DNA from: DASRHT01 sp035293765
GTDB taxonomy: Bacteria > Chloroflexota > Ktedonobacteria > Ktedonobacterales > Ktedonobacteraceae
DNA: 64,000 bases
Assembly: GCA_035293765.1 (NCBI GenBank)
Contig: DATGMF010000061.1
Span: 1 to 64,000 of the forward strand
Direction of reading: 5' to 3'
The position numbers and the translations under genes are program-made. Positions 42,906 through 51,258 of this stretch are shown here, one piece after another (position 1 is the first letter of the stretch; each line of letters starts with the position of its first letter). A model generated the notes under the pieces. The model did not search any database. It saw only the letters and a list, made by a program, of their open reading frames with translations, and was not told where the DNA came from.

Positions 42906-43010
42906 TTTCAGTACCCTCAAGCGGGTCAAGATGGCTATTTGGCTCCCATCCCTCCTTGAGAGTAATATAGGCATCAAATCCGAAGATATCAAGTGAAAAT
43001 GCACTAAGGA
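42906..43010 (+). promoter_or_regulatory. structured repeat element, copy 2, leader of the CGDC redoxin gene
   Basis: TTTCAGTACCCTCAAGCGGG at its 5-prime end is identical to copy 1. Hairpins are ACCC/GGGT, CTC/GAG (CCC/GGG in copy 1, so a base pair changed on both sides) and ATC/GAT. The element ends AAGTGAAAATGCACTAAGGA, which supplies the ribosome binding site for the GTG at 43018. Its minus strand carries TTGATA-17-TATATT. Confidence 0.7.
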
Positions 43011-43017
43011 GCTACTT

Positions 43018-43290
43018 GTGGCAGAATCCACGATACAATCACCGCAAACTGCTGAAAAGATCAAGATGTATGCAACCGCCTGGTGCGGAGATTGCCGCTT
43101 TGCGAAACGCTGGCTAGATTCGCATGGCATTCCTTACGAATACATCAATATTGAAGAGGATGAAAGCGCAGCCGAACTCGTTGTGCGAGTGAACAAGGGC
43201 GCCAAAAGCGTGCCGACCATTATCTTCCCCGACGGCTCCGTTCTGGTCGAGCCCACCGCCCGCGAGCTCGCTGCCAAGTTTAGCGTATAG
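43018..43290 (+). CDS. glutaredoxin-like / mycoredoxin-type protein with CGDC active site
   Basis: The 90-residue thioredoxin-fold protein has the active site AWCGDCRFAKRWL (Cys23 and Cys26) and the cis-Pro loop KSVPTIIFPDGSVLVEP. Typical mycoredoxins have CGYC and thioredoxins CGPC; CGDC is a rarer variant. It probably reduces mixed disulfides with a low-molecular-weight thiol in the cytoplasm. The start is GTG, with AAGGAG eight bases upstream that belongs to the structured leader. A strong terminator follows. The cysteine desulfurase gene starts 121 bases later with its own expression signals. Confidence 0.9.
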   Translation: MAESTIQSPQTAEKIKMYATAWCGDCRFAKRWLDSHGIPYEYINIEEDESAAELVVRVNKGAKSVPTIIFPDGSVLVEPTARELAAKFSV

Positions 43291-43299
43291 TTAGAGCAA

Positions 43300-43337
43300 A
43301 GAGAGACCTCTGTTCAAGGACGGGGGTCTCTCTTTTT
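43300..43337 (+). terminator. factor-independent terminator after the redoxin gene
   Basis: AGAGAGACC (43300-43308) pairs with GGTCTCTCT (43325-43333), followed by TTTT. It is the clearest classical terminator in the window. Confidence 0.85.
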
Positions 43338-43411
43338 GCTGTTTCTCAACGCCCTTGAAAAATGGTTCCTTTTCCTCTATAGTGAGAGCCATTACTGTTT
43401 GTGGAGGAAGC

Positions 43412-44590
43412 ATGTCTTCGTCGCATCCAGGGTTGCAAGGCAATCCCATCTATCTGGATTATAACGCGACCACTCCTGTCGATCCGCGAGTGGTCGATGC
43501 CATGTTACCCTATCTCGCAAGCCACTTTGGCAATCCTTCGAGTACGCATTTTTATGGGCACACCACCCATCGCGCGATCCAGGAAGCAAGAGAGCAGGTA
43601 GCGCGCTTATTACATTGTGCATCCGATGAGGTTATCTTTACTGGCTGTGGCTCGGAGAGCGACACCCTGGCGATTCGTGGCGCGGCGCTGGCCTCGCAGA
43701 AGGGCGGTACCCATATCATCACCCAGGTAACTGAACATCCTGCGGTCTTGCGTGTCTGTCAGGCGCTGGAACGCTGGCATGGGTTCCGCGTCACTTATTT
43801 ACCTGTAGATGGGTATGGACTGGTCGATCCGGCGAATGTGGAGGGTGCTATTGATAATGAGACGGTGCTGGTCACCATTATGCATGCGAACAATGAGACA
43901 GGAACGCGGCAACCCATTGCCGCAATCGCGGAGATTGCTCATCGACATGGTGCGTTGATGCATACGGATGCCTCCCAATCTGTTGGCAAGATAGCGGTCG
44001 ATGTTGCTGCTCTGGGGGTTGATTTGTTGACGGTGGCGGGCCATAAACTCTACGCCCCTAAAGGCATTGGCGCGCTCTATGTCCGGCGAGGGCTGCGGCT
44101 GGAACCGGCCATTTATGGCGGAGGCCAGGAAGCGGGACGCAGGGCAGGAACAGAAAATACGGCTTTTATAGTGGCGCTGGGGGTCGCGGCTGCCCTGGCA
44201 TCCGAACAGCTTGCGGCAAGCCAACTCCATCAGCAGACTTTGCGCGATCACCTGCACGCTCTGCTTGAGCAATATTTGCCGAGGACGGTCCATCTAAACG
44301 GGCATCCAGTCGAACGGCTACCTAACACATTAAATGTCAGTATTGACAGTGTCGTCGGTGAAGAGGTGCTTACTGCCACTCCAGCAATTGCCAGCTCAAC
44401 TGGGTCTGCCTGTCATGAGGGCAGTACGGAGCCGTCCGCAGTGTTGCTGGCGATGGGATTATCGCGTGAACGGGCGCTTGGAGCCTTGCGGCTGACTCTG
44501 GGGCGCTGGTCAACGACGGAAGAAGTAGAGACCGCCGCGAGATCGCTCGCTCAGAGTGTGGAGGCGCTGCGACAGAGAGCCGTTTGCTGA
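43412..44590 (+). CDS. cysteine desulfurase (NifS/IscS family)
   Basis: The 392-residue PLP enzyme takes sulfur from cysteine as an enzyme-bound persulfide for Fe-S clusters, thiolated tRNA or other cofactors. Family marks are IYLDYNATTPVDPRVVDAMLPYL, HFGNPSSTH, the TEHPAV His (EHPAVL), MHANNETGTRQPI, the PLP-Lys212 in AGHKLYAPKGIGALYV and the persulfide Cys334 in SSTGSACHEGS. The short loop with ACHEG resembles the IscS group. Start 43412 has GGAGGAAGC upstream; the frame opens at 43355. No scaffold (IscU/SufU) gene adjoins it, and no second cofactor gene is seen. Palindromic copy E5 follows 25 bases after the stop. Confidence 0.93.
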   Translation: MSSSHPGLQGNPIYLDYNATTPVDPRVVDAMLPYLASHFGNPSSTHFYGHTTHRAIQEAREQVARLLHCASDEVIFTGCGSESDTLAIRGAALASQKGGTHIITQVTEHPAVLRVCQALERWHGFRVTYLPVDGYGLVDPANVEGAIDNETVLVTIMHANNETGTRQPIAAIAEIAHRHGALMHTDASQSVGKIAVDVAALGVDLLTVAGHKLYAPKGIGALYVRRGLRLEPAIYGGGQEAGRRAGTENTAFIVALGVAAALASEQLAASQLHQQTLRDHLHALLEQYLPRTVHLNGHPVERLPNTLNVSIDSVVGEEVLTATPAIASSTGSACHEGSTEPSAVLLAMGLSRERALGALRLTLGRWSTTEEVETAARSLAQSVEALRQRAVC

Positions 44591-44615
44591 TCACAACGTT
44601 GGGGGAACGGGTGCT

Positions 44616-44641
44616 GTAGCTCCCCGATTCATCGTGGGAGA
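44616..44641 (-). repeat. palindromic element core, copy E5
   Basis: GTAGCTCCCCGATTC followed by ATCGTGGGAG, one base different from E3 at the end. Imperfect outer inverted repeats (around ATCACAA and TTGTGTGAT) may surround it. Within the same spacer AGATTTACCT (44696-44705) and AGGTAAATCT (44715-44724) make a perfect 10-bp stem whose loop holds CCACGATGA, also part of the core. Confidence 0.75.
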
Positions 44642-44724
44642 CGCTCTCAAGCTCGCCGCCACGGCTGTGCTGGCAGGACCTGATTGTGTGATGTTAGATT
44701 TACCTCCACGATGAAGGTAAATCT

Positions 44725-45187
44725 GACAATGCTTCAGATTATTCGCCGAGAGCAGCGCATTATTCCGCTAATCCCCAACGCCTGCGCACAAGATGTTCCA
44801 ACGGTCCAAAAATGCCGCCATCAATAGCCACTCCTAGTGTCAATTGAAAGGTCAGAGAAACACTGTCGTAGTATCTACATTGATTTTACCTACGCACCTC
44901 TGTCTCACTAAAGGCAGTAACATATTTTAAATCATTCTTTCAAGTTATTTTTATCGTTCCATAAAGTCATATTATGACTGAAAGTTATCAGTAAAACTAC
45001 TAAACCTTATGATTTATCGGCAAAATGGGGGAGTTGTACATAAAAATATCGCTCTCTAGACAAAAAATAGTCATGGAGATGGCGAAAACGCTGGGTTTTT
45101 TGGTATCATTGGAAGAAAGCTTGATTGGTCACAGCTATCCTGGAACCATTCTCCTGAACCTGGAAAAGGATATATTTGGAGAAGAAG
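44725..45187. other. AT-rich intergenic region
   Basis: Nothing convincing is seen. A 67-codon frame (45025-45228) overlaps the LysR stump and resembles no family. The DNA is clearly poorer in GC than the surrounding genes. Confidence 0.4.
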
Positions 45188-45370
45188 ATGAATCTGCAGA
45201 ACTTGCGGGTATTTTTAAAAGTCGCTGAATTGGAACATATTACGCGTGCAGCGGAGGAATTGGGCTTGAGTCAGCCTGCAGTCACCAAAACCATTTCCGG
45301 TTTGGAGCATGAGGTGCAGCTCAAGCCGGTGGAGCGCCAGGGGAGACGCATCGTTTTGACTCATGCGTAA
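45188..45370 (+). pseudogene. LysR-type regulator, truncated after the DNA-binding domain
   Basis: The 60-residue product MNLQNLRVFLKVAELEHITR, then AAEELGLSQPAVTKTISGLE, is a textbook LysR helix-turn-helix, and continues HEVQLKPVERQGRRIVLTHA before a stop. Full LysR proteins have ~300 residues with an effector-binding domain; no remnant of that domain is found in any frame downstream. GGAGAAG precedes the ATG. It is most likely the stump of a deleted gene, although a DNA-binding-only fragment could still act as a dimer. The PLP enzyme cluster that starts at 45767 may have been its target. Confidence 0.8.
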
Positions 45371-45766
45371 CGAGACGGCGGGGTAACGCTACCAGGAAGA
45401 AGAACATTTTTTGCATCCTTTCCGCAAACCGAAAAGCCCTGAGAGAAACTGCGCTCCAATTGACACTAAGAGCGCGATGTTCTACAATAATTAGACGTTG
45501 CAGGCATGAGCAGACATCAGGGGAGGCGGGAAGTGATTCGCAGGATACAAAATACGCTTGCATCCCACAAATCGGGGCCCCTGTCCCGTTCAGGGACGGG
45601 CTTGAGAACGGCTCTTCGCTCTAGCTTGCCTTTGGCATCTTTTCTTTCCTCCCGTCGCGTCAACGCAGGAGGGCATCCAGAAAGGATTTCTGTGAATGGG
45701 TGTCGTTTTTGTAGAAAACCAGAAGCTGAATATGTTTTAGATACATGAGGAAGGCAGTGAGCACAG
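45371..45766. other. intergenic region after the LysR stump
   Basis: No credible gene. An imperfect hairpin GCCCCTGTCCC/GGGACGGGC lies at 45577-45601. An 80-codon frame (45506-45748) has no family resemblance. The region could be the eroded remainder of the LysR gene, but no LysR residues are recognisable. Confidence 0.4.
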
Positions 45767-46966
45767 ATGACTTTAGGTGAAGCTAGAATGCAGTATCCAG
45801 CCCCCCCTGCTCTTGAACATCCTGAACTCCTGTCTTACCGGGCAGAGTTCCCGATTCTGCAGCGAAAAACCTACCTGAACAGTTGCTCACTAGGGGCTTT
45901 GTCCGAGCGCTCAATGAGCAATGTCGCACAGTTTATGGAGATATGGAACGAGTGGGGCGCGCACGCCTGGTATGAAATCTGGATGGGCGAGATTGCTAAG
46001 GCCCGGCAAAAATTTGCCTCGATCATCGGGGCGCAGGTTCATGAGGTCGCGATTGCTCCCAACGTCTCGGTTGCCCTCAGCTCTATAGCCTCCGCCATCG
46101 ATTACGGTGAACGCAACAAGGTCGTGATGGCCGATATGGATTTTCCGACCCTGCCCTACCAGTGGTTAGTAAAAGAACCCCAGGGGGTCGAGTGCTGCTT
46201 TGTCGAAAGCCCTGATCGTATTTATGTCCCCGCAGAGCTATTTGAGCCTGTGATAGATAGTAAGACGGCCCTGGTCGCCACCTCGCGTGTATTCTATACC
46301 AGCGGCTACATCCAGGATATCCGGGCCGTCGCCGATATCGCGCATAAGCATGGCGCCTATATCCTGGTGGACGATTACCAGGGAACGGGGCATATCCCGA
46401 TCAATGTCAATGCCCTGGATATCGATTTTCTGGTAACCGGTACGCTAAAGTGGCTGATGGGCGGGCCGGGGCTGGCCTTTGTTTACGTTCGCGAGGGGCT
46501 GATCCCTGCACTCAAACCAACGATTACCGGCTGGTTTGGGCACCGCGACCAGTTTCAGTTTAAAACCAGAGAGTTCGACTTCCGCCCCGATGCGGCACGC
46601 GTAGAAATGGGGACGCCGGCAATGGCTGCGGTCTATGCCGCGCATGGTGGCCTGGATATTGTGCAAGAAGTCAGCGTTGAAAGCATCTGCGAACGTACCC
46701 GCTACCTCACCAACGATCTGATCGCCCGCGTTCGTGAACGAGGATGGAGCGCCCGCGTGCCTCAGGAGCCGGAATGCCGCACCTCCATTGTGATGCTGGA
46801 GTTTGCTCAGCCGCAGGAAATTGTGAAAGCCCTGGCTGATAGGAATATTATCACCGATTCGCGCCCCGGCTTGTTGCGTCTCTCTCCATACTTCTATAAT
46901 ACGATAGAAGAGAATGCAATTGTGGTAGATGCAATTGCAGAGATACTGGAGAAGCGAAAAAAATAA
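45767..46966 (+). CDS. aminotransferase class V-fold PLP enzyme
   Basis: The 399-residue protein belongs to the class V aminotransferase fold that includes kynureninase, isopenicillin-N epimerase and selenocysteine lyase relatives. RKTYLNSCSLGALSERSMSN is the usual N-terminal pattern. VAIAPNVSVALSSIASAI binds the cofactor phosphate, AYILVDDYQGTGHIPI holds the PLP-contacting Asp, and DFLVTGTLKWLMGGPGLAFVYV carries the Schiff-base Lys in the position of SxHKW/TLKW. The C-terminal PEPECRTSIVML and RPGLLRLSPYFYNT (substrate-carboxylate Arg) follow. A purine-rich AGGAAGG lies 12 bases upstream. It heads a run with a zinc-ribbon protein and an ornithine-cyclodeaminase-like gene. Substrate unknown. 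Confidence 0.87.
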   Translation: MTLGEARMQYPAPPALEHPELLSYRAEFPILQRKTYLNSCSLGALSERSMSNVAQFMEIWNEWGAHAWYEIWMGEIAKARQKFASIIGAQVHEVAIAPNVSVALSSIASAIDYGERNKVVMADMDFPTLPYQWLVKEPQGVECCFVESPDRIYVPAELFEPVIDSKTALVATSRVFYTSGYIQDIRAVADIAHKHGAYILVDDYQGTGHIPINVNALDIDFLVTGTLKWLMGGPGLAFVYVREGLIPALKPTITGWFGHRDQFQFKTREFDFRPDAARVEMGTPAMAAVYAAHGGLDIVQEVSVESICERTRYLTNDLIARVRERGWSARVPQEPECRTSIVMLEFAQPQEIVKALADRNIITDSRPGLLRLSPYFYNTIEENAIVVDAIAEILEKRKK

Positions 46967-47001
46967 GAAAAGTTTATTCTATCTCGAAGAGGAGAATGCA
47001 G

Positions 47002-47394
47002 ATGCTATGTGCCAATTGCCACTCTGATTATGCGGAAGGAGATATCTATTGCCGGAGCTGCGGGGCTGAACTGCCAGAAGTAGAGCCTTCAAAAAGCATT
47101 GTACCAGTGGGGGCAAATTTACCAGCGATCCTGCACAACGCTCAGCTACCGCGCAAGGTAGCGGCGGGTGTTGGCGCTCTCGCTGTAGGGGTTGGGCTGG
47201 AACTGCTGCGGCGCAACTTGCTATCTCGCTTGACACAATCAGCGCCTCGTTCGGTTGAGCACGCGTTACCTGCGTTATCGAGTATCAGGGACATCTGGCA
47301 GCCGCAGGATGAGAAGCCGCTCAAGCCGCCTAAGGGATACGAGGTCCATGAGACAGTTGTCTATATGCGCAGGGTAATTCGGCGTTCGCATTGA
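47002..47394 (+). CDS. zinc-ribbon protein with hydrophobic segment
   Basis: The 130-residue protein begins with a four-Cys zinc ribbon (LCANCHSDYAEGDIYCRSCGAEL, split C-x2-C ... C-x2-C). A moderately hydrophobic stretch (KVAAGVGALAVGVGLELL) follows, and the C-terminus is YEVHETVVYMRRVIRRSH. The start at 47002 is preferred because GAGGAG lies seven bases upstream; the ATG two codons earlier is too close. Zinc ribbons of this type are common N-terminal modules of uncharacterised membrane-associated proteins. It lies in a same-strand run (35 bases after the PLP gene, 41 before the cyclodeaminase-like gene). Function unknown. Confidence 0.75.
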   Translation: MLCANCHSDYAEGDIYCRSCGAELPEVEPSKSIVPVGANLPAILHNAQLPRKVAAGVGALAVGVGLELLRRNLLSRLTQSAPRSVEHALPALSSIRDIWQPQDEKPLKPPKGYEVHETVVYMRRVIRRSH

Positions 47395-47435
47395 TTTTAC
47401 TATGAAGCCGGTAGCAGTAGATGGTAGGGGGGAGT

Positions 47436-48395
47436 ATGGCATTACTTTTGCGTGAGCATCATGTGCGGGCTCTATTAAATATGCGCGATGCGGTAGGGGC
47501 ATTGGAGGAAGGCTTCAATGCCCTATCTCAAGGAGCGATCATCAATCCGCCTCGTCTGAGGCTCGCATTCGCCAATGGCGTGTTCACCATCCTCGCGGCA
47601 GCGGCTCCTCTCTTTGGCATTATGGGTTTGAAAACCTACACAGCGTTTCGCGAGGGGACGCGTTTTGTGGTGATGCTCTTTAGCGCCTACGATGGGCAAC
47701 TCCTGGCTATCATTGAGGCCGATTGGCTTGGCTGCATTCGTACAGGAGGGGTAAGCGCCGTTGCCACAAAATATCTGGCTCGCTCGGATGCGACAGTGGT
47801 GGGAGTGATCGGGGCGAGCAAGCAGGCAAGCGCGCAACTCCTGGGGGTCTGCTCCGTTCGTCCAATCTCTAGCGTTTATGTTTATAGCCGTCGGGAACGT
47901 GAGCGCGAACGCTTTTGTCATGAAATGGCCCTTGCGCTCGGAACCGACGTCAGGCCGGTTTCGACGGCCCGACAGGCAGTGGAAACAGTAGACATTCTCA
48001 TTACCGCCACCAATTCGTCCGAGCCAGTGTTATCAGGCGAGTGGCTTCCTCCTGGTTGTCATATTAACGCCATTGGCGCAAACTGGGTACAGAAGCGCGA
48101 ACTGGACCTGGCGACGCTGCAACGCTGTGGGCTCATTTTCACCGATTCGTCGGTGCAGGCACGCACTGAAGCGGGCGATTTTGTTATCCCGGCCCAGGAG
48201 GGTCTGTTTGATTGGAACCGGGTACATGAGTTGTCCGAAATCTTTAGCGATACCGGACTGGGGCGCGAGTCTCCCCAGGAGATCACGCTTTATAAGGGGC
48301 TCGGCACCGCATTGGAGGATATTATCGTTGCTGCCTATGTGTATCAGCAGGCAAAGAAGATGGCCCTGGGCGATGAGATCGCGCTGATCGACTAA
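47436..48395 (+). CDS. ornithine cyclodeaminase/mu-crystallin family protein
   Basis: The 319-residue NAD-binding protein has the family pattern: LREHHVRALLNMRDAVGALEEGF, GLKTYTAF with the conserved Lys, ADWLGCIRTGGVSAVATKYLAR with the Arg-Thr-Gly anion site, the Rossmann fold VVGVIGASKQASAQL (GxGxQA usually, here GASKQA), YSRRERERERF, DILITATNSSEPVL, HINAIGANWVQKRELD and ITLYKGLGTALEDI. Members cyclise ornithine to proline, reduce ketimines or dehydrogenate alanine. The Gly-to-Ala and Ser changes in the Rossmann loop are mild. GGGGGGAG precedes ATG 47436. With the preceding PLP enzyme it suggests amino-acid catabolism. Confidence 0.87.
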   Translation: MALLLREHHVRALLNMRDAVGALEEGFNALSQGAIINPPRLRLAFANGVFTILAAAAPLFGIMGLKTYTAFREGTRFVVMLFSAYDGQLLAIIEADWLGCIRTGGVSAVATKYLARSDATVVGVIGASKQASAQLLGVCSVRPISSVYVYSRRERERERFCHEMALALGTDVRPVSTARQAVETVDILITATNSSEPVLSGEWLPPGCHINAIGANWVQKRELDLATLQRCGLIFTDSSVQARTEAGDFVIPAQEGLFDWNRVHELSEIFSDTGLGRESPQEITLYKGLGTALEDIIVAAYVYQQAKKMALGDEIALID

Positions 48396-48415
48396 CTACC
48401 TGAAGAGGATATTGT

Positions 48416-49624
48416 ATGCATAAATCGCTGCCTGGCAATCACATATCATCGCATATAAATGCGTTCACGTCGCTGGCGTTTGCCCTCGTTGGATTGTTCA
48501 TTGCCCTTTCCGCCTGCGCCACCAGTGTGGGTGTTTTCAGTGGTGGGGATTGGCAGGCAGCCGGATTGCAAGGGAAAAACGTGCGCGCTCTTACGGTGGA
48601 CCCGAATGCTCCCCAAAAAATTTACGCGGGTACTGCCCAGGGAGACGTGTTTGTCAGCCCCGATGCCACCCAGAACTGGACGGAACATAGCGTGGGTCTG
48701 CCTTTGCCAGATGCTATTATCGATCTGGAGTTTGATGGTCCCGGCAAGCGATTATATGCTGCTACGGAGAAAGGCTTGTTTGTGAGCGACGATGCGGCCC
48801 AACATTGGCAATCGTTGAATACAGCCACTTCTGGCCTGCCAAGCGATCAGTACACCACGCTGGCCTTTGATCTTCACGCCACAACGGTGATTTACGCTGG
48901 AACTGCCGCTCATGGCGTTTTCAAAAGCAGCGATAATGGCATCACCTGGAAGGCGATCAACACGGACCTGCCTCAAGGGATCGCTATTAATAGTCTGGTC
49001 TATGATACTGATCAGCAGCACTTATGGGCCGCGACCTCCCTCGGCGTCTATCGTTCTGACGATAAAGGGCTTTCCTGGAAATCGCTGAGCAAGGGCCTGC
49101 CTGCTAATAGCGTCGTTAACGCGATAGAGCCGGCATCCATCGTTGGCGGCGCTCAAAATCTTGTTTATGCCGGCACCAATCACGGCTTTTTTCTTTCTGA
49201 GAATGCCGGCGCTCAATGGGCCGCAGGCCGCGAAGCGCTGTCCGGTACAAGTATTCGCCACATTCTGATTGATTTCCGCGGGGCCAGTAGCAACACTACG
49301 CTCTATGTCGCCACCGATGCGGGCGCTTTTCGCAGTGATGATAGTGGGCAAACCTGGGGGAGTATCGCTACCGGACTACCCAGAGGTGAGCCTGTTTACA
49401 GCGTCATACTGGGGGCGGACAATTACTCGCAGCTATTGGTTGCCACCAACGATGTTTACCTGTTCCCCGGCGCGAGCGGCGGATTTTCGCTGACGCGAAT
49501 CATTCCGATTGTGCTGATTGGCCTGCTCTTCTACCTGCTCTACCGCTTTTCAGCACGCAAGCGCGCGCTCCGCTCCAAACCGGATCGCATCATCGAACCA
49601 CGGGCTCCCAAAGCGGAGACTTAG
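48416..49624 (+). CDS. exported beta-propeller (BNR/VPS10-like) lipoprotein
   Basis: The 402-residue protein has a signal anchor ending FIALSACATSV (lipobox SAC). It is followed by about six repeats of a BNR/photosystem-assembly-like beta-propeller: IYAGTAQGDVFVSPDATQNW, LYAATEKGLFVSDDAAQHW, IYAGTAAHGVFKSSDNGITW and so on, each with the S/T-x-D-x-G-x-x-W Asp box. A membrane segment near the end (IIPIVLIGLLFYLLYRF) and a basic tail close it, so both ends meet the membrane. Such propellers bind ligands or act as assembly factors; they are not necessarily glycosidases. GAAGAGGA lies before the ATG. The stop overlaps the MBL-fold gene of the opposite strand by 4 bases. Confidence 0.83.
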   Translation: MHKSLPGNHISSHINAFTSLAFALVGLFIALSACATSVGVFSGGDWQAAGLQGKNVRALTVDPNAPQKIYAGTAQGDVFVSPDATQNWTEHSVGLPLPDAIIDLEFDGPGKRLYAATEKGLFVSDDAAQHWQSLNTATSGLPSDQYTTLAFDLHATTVIYAGTAAHGVFKSSDNGITWKAINTDLPQGIAINSLVYDTDQQHLWAATSLGVYRSDDKGLSWKSLSKGLPANSVVNAIEPASIVGGAQNLVYAGTNHGFFLSENAGAQWAAGREALSGTSIRHILIDFRGASSNTTLYVATDAGAFRSDDSGQTWGSIATGLPRGEPVYSVILGADNYSQLLVATNDVYLFPGASGGFSLTRIIPIVLIGLLFYLLYRFSARKRALRSKPDRIIEPRAPKAET

Positions 49625-50544
49625 CCCGCCCTGTTCATCAACCACTGCATGATGCAACGAACATTGTGATTGTGAGCCCAGGCATAGAACTTGCTATCGG
49701 CAAATTCGGCTAAACCTGCGCTCACTTCAGCAAATGGATAGTTGATCAACAGCGCAGGCTCTTCAAGTTCGGCATTGGAAGGGCGATAGCCAGGGCGAGC
49801 TGCTAACATGGCCCGGCCACGCTGCTCTACTTCACGTAGATAAGCCAGATTCCGCTTCACCGTATCAACACTGGTGGTTTTACCGTGAGAGCAGAGGACG
49901 CGTTGTGGCTGCATGCTGAGAAAGCGTTCTAACGTGGCAGACATTGATTCCACCGCTTCGGCATTTTCAATAATTGGGATGGGGTTTTCTACTGCGTCAA
50001 AGGCCAGCAGCAGGCGTAGTTCCGTCAACCAGACGGCGATGTGGTCCTGGTGATGGCCTGGGGCGGGAAGAAGTTCAAGCGTCAGATCGCCGCCAGAGAT
50101 GGTAAGCGTATCGGTGAAGGTGATGGTTGGCGGCGTGAGCGTCGTGTTGCGAAAGGTCGGGTCGCGCTGCTGAAAATCTGCTAATCCCGTCCTTGCCTCA
50201 TCCGATAACAGGCGTGCGCGGCAGTGTTGATGCGCGATGATGGGCGCGGCGTGTGTTCCGGTGAAGTAGCCGTTGCCCCAGGCGTGATCCCAATCGGCGT
50301 GACTATCGATAACCAGTAGTTGTCGTCCGGCTAATTCGTCCTGTATCTCTTGCGTTACCTGTGCCATATCTTCGGGGCAGAGCAGCGTATCACAGAGAAT
50401 AATATACCGCTCTGTCGTTATCGCATACGCGTCTACCTCCATCGCTTCGGACTCTCCCTTTGGTACGAACGTGCGCCGAAATACACGTACACGCTGATCG
50501 CCGCTTATACCTGGGATCAGCGCAATTTCACGAGATACGGACAT
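49621..50544 (-). CDS. MBL-fold metallo-hydrolase
   Basis: The 307-residue protein has the metallo-beta-lactamase metal motif VIDSHADWDHAWGNGYF (SHADWDH) at residues ~85-100, then LELLPAPGHHQDHIAVWL (third His), LLLAFDAVENPIPII (bridging Asp) and VLCSHGKTT (last His), a complete dinuclear metal site. Upstream strands (EVDAYAITTERYIILCDTLL) fit. MBL-fold proteins hydrolyse esters, thioesters, phosphodiesters or lactams; this one is close to uncharacterised hydrolases. Start 50544 has GAAAGGG before the ATG; the frame opens at 50637. The stop overlaps that of the beta-propeller gene. It is 29 bases after the 50574-51035 gene and probably in one operon. Confidence 0.87.
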   Translation of the reverse strand: MSVSREIALIPGISGDQRVRVFRRTFVPKGESEAMEVDAYAITTERYIILCDTLLCPEDMAQVTQEIQDELAGRQLLVIDSHADWDHAWGNGYFTGTHAAPIIAHQHCRARLLSDEARTGLADFQQRDPTFRNTTLTPPTITFTDTLTISGGDLTLELLPAPGHHQDHIAVWLTELRLLLAFDAVENPIPIIENAEAVESMSATLERFLSMQPQRVLCSHGKTTSVDTVKRNLAYLREVEQRGRAMLAARPGYRPSNAELEEPALLINYPFAEVSAGLAEFADSKFYAWAHNHNVRCIMQWLMNRAG

Positions 50545-50573
50545 ATGGAGTACCCTTTCAAAATAGCCAAAAG

Positions 50574-51035
50574 TTAATGGTGAACGTGGCTGCCGATATA
50601 GGCTACCAGCAGATAGAGTCCGTACAGTAGGACGCAAATCAGAATAAAAGAGCCGTAGCAGGTCAGCGACCAGGCGCGACGCGTATTCAACGCCTGCCGG
50701 AGCTGCTCGCTCATATCGGGTGGATCAAGTTGCAGGTCTGGACAGAGTTCAAGCAGGTGGGGCAGCATAGCGCGAAAACCGCGCGCGTTAGACATCCCTT
50801 CCGCCAGGATAATCGTCGTATCGTCATCCAGGTCTGCCAGCAGGATCAGCTTGGAGGGATTGGGGTCGCCCGGCATTAACGAAATGCGCTTGATTTCGCT
50901 TAGCTGAACCGAGATCTCCTGGTTTTCCTCCTGCCCTGTTACTACCAGCGTATCGTAGTAGAGCTGTATTTCTTTTCCCATACCGAAGCGTACAACGCTG
51001 ACGGGATATTTTCTCAGGGTTTCCTTATCGCTCAT
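50574..51035 (-). CDS. hypothetical protein with PH-like domain and C-terminal membrane anchor
   Basis: The 153-residue protein has strand-rich residues ~10-85 (YPVSVVRFGMGKEIQLYYDTL, KRISLMPGDPNPSKLILLADL, DTTIILAEGMSNARGFRAML) that suggest a bacterial PH-like barrel. A C-terminal hydrophobic segment (LTCYGSFILICVLLYGLYLL) is followed by a short His-rich end. It is tail-anchored by that layout. No ribosome binding site is seen; TAGAAT ends 11 bases before the ATG, so the message could have a very short leader. It precedes the MBL-fold gene, and the two may work together. No named family recognised. Confidence 0.65.
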   Translation of the reverse strand: MSDKETLRKYPVSVVRFGMGKEIQLYYDTLVVTGQEENQEISVQLSEIKRISLMPGDPNPSKLILLADLDDDTTIILAEGMSNARGFRAMLPHLLELCPDLQLDPPDMSEQLRQALNTRRAWSLTCYGSFILICVLLYGLYLLVAYIGSHVHH

Positions 51036-51258
51036 CGTCAGTTCGCATTCTAGCTAGAGTTTGTGTACTTTTCAGATTGTACCGCATCTGGCGTCAGGCG
51101 TCGAGGGCGCTACATTGCGGCATCATGAAATGCTAAAAAATCTCGTCAAAGGTTCACAGATTGCGGAAGAAGTGCTATAACTTTGGAGAGTCTTATGCAT
51201 GAAAAACCGCATTTCGGCAAAAATTTATCGATCAAAGGTGATTGAGAGAAGGAAGGAT

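Noticed and set aside
45025..45228. 67-codon frame overlapping the LysR stump
   Set aside because: No family resemblance, no ribosome binding site, and overlap with a better-supported frame.
45506..45748. 80-codon frame before the PLP enzyme
   Set aside because: Composition unlike a folded protein; overlaps hairpins.
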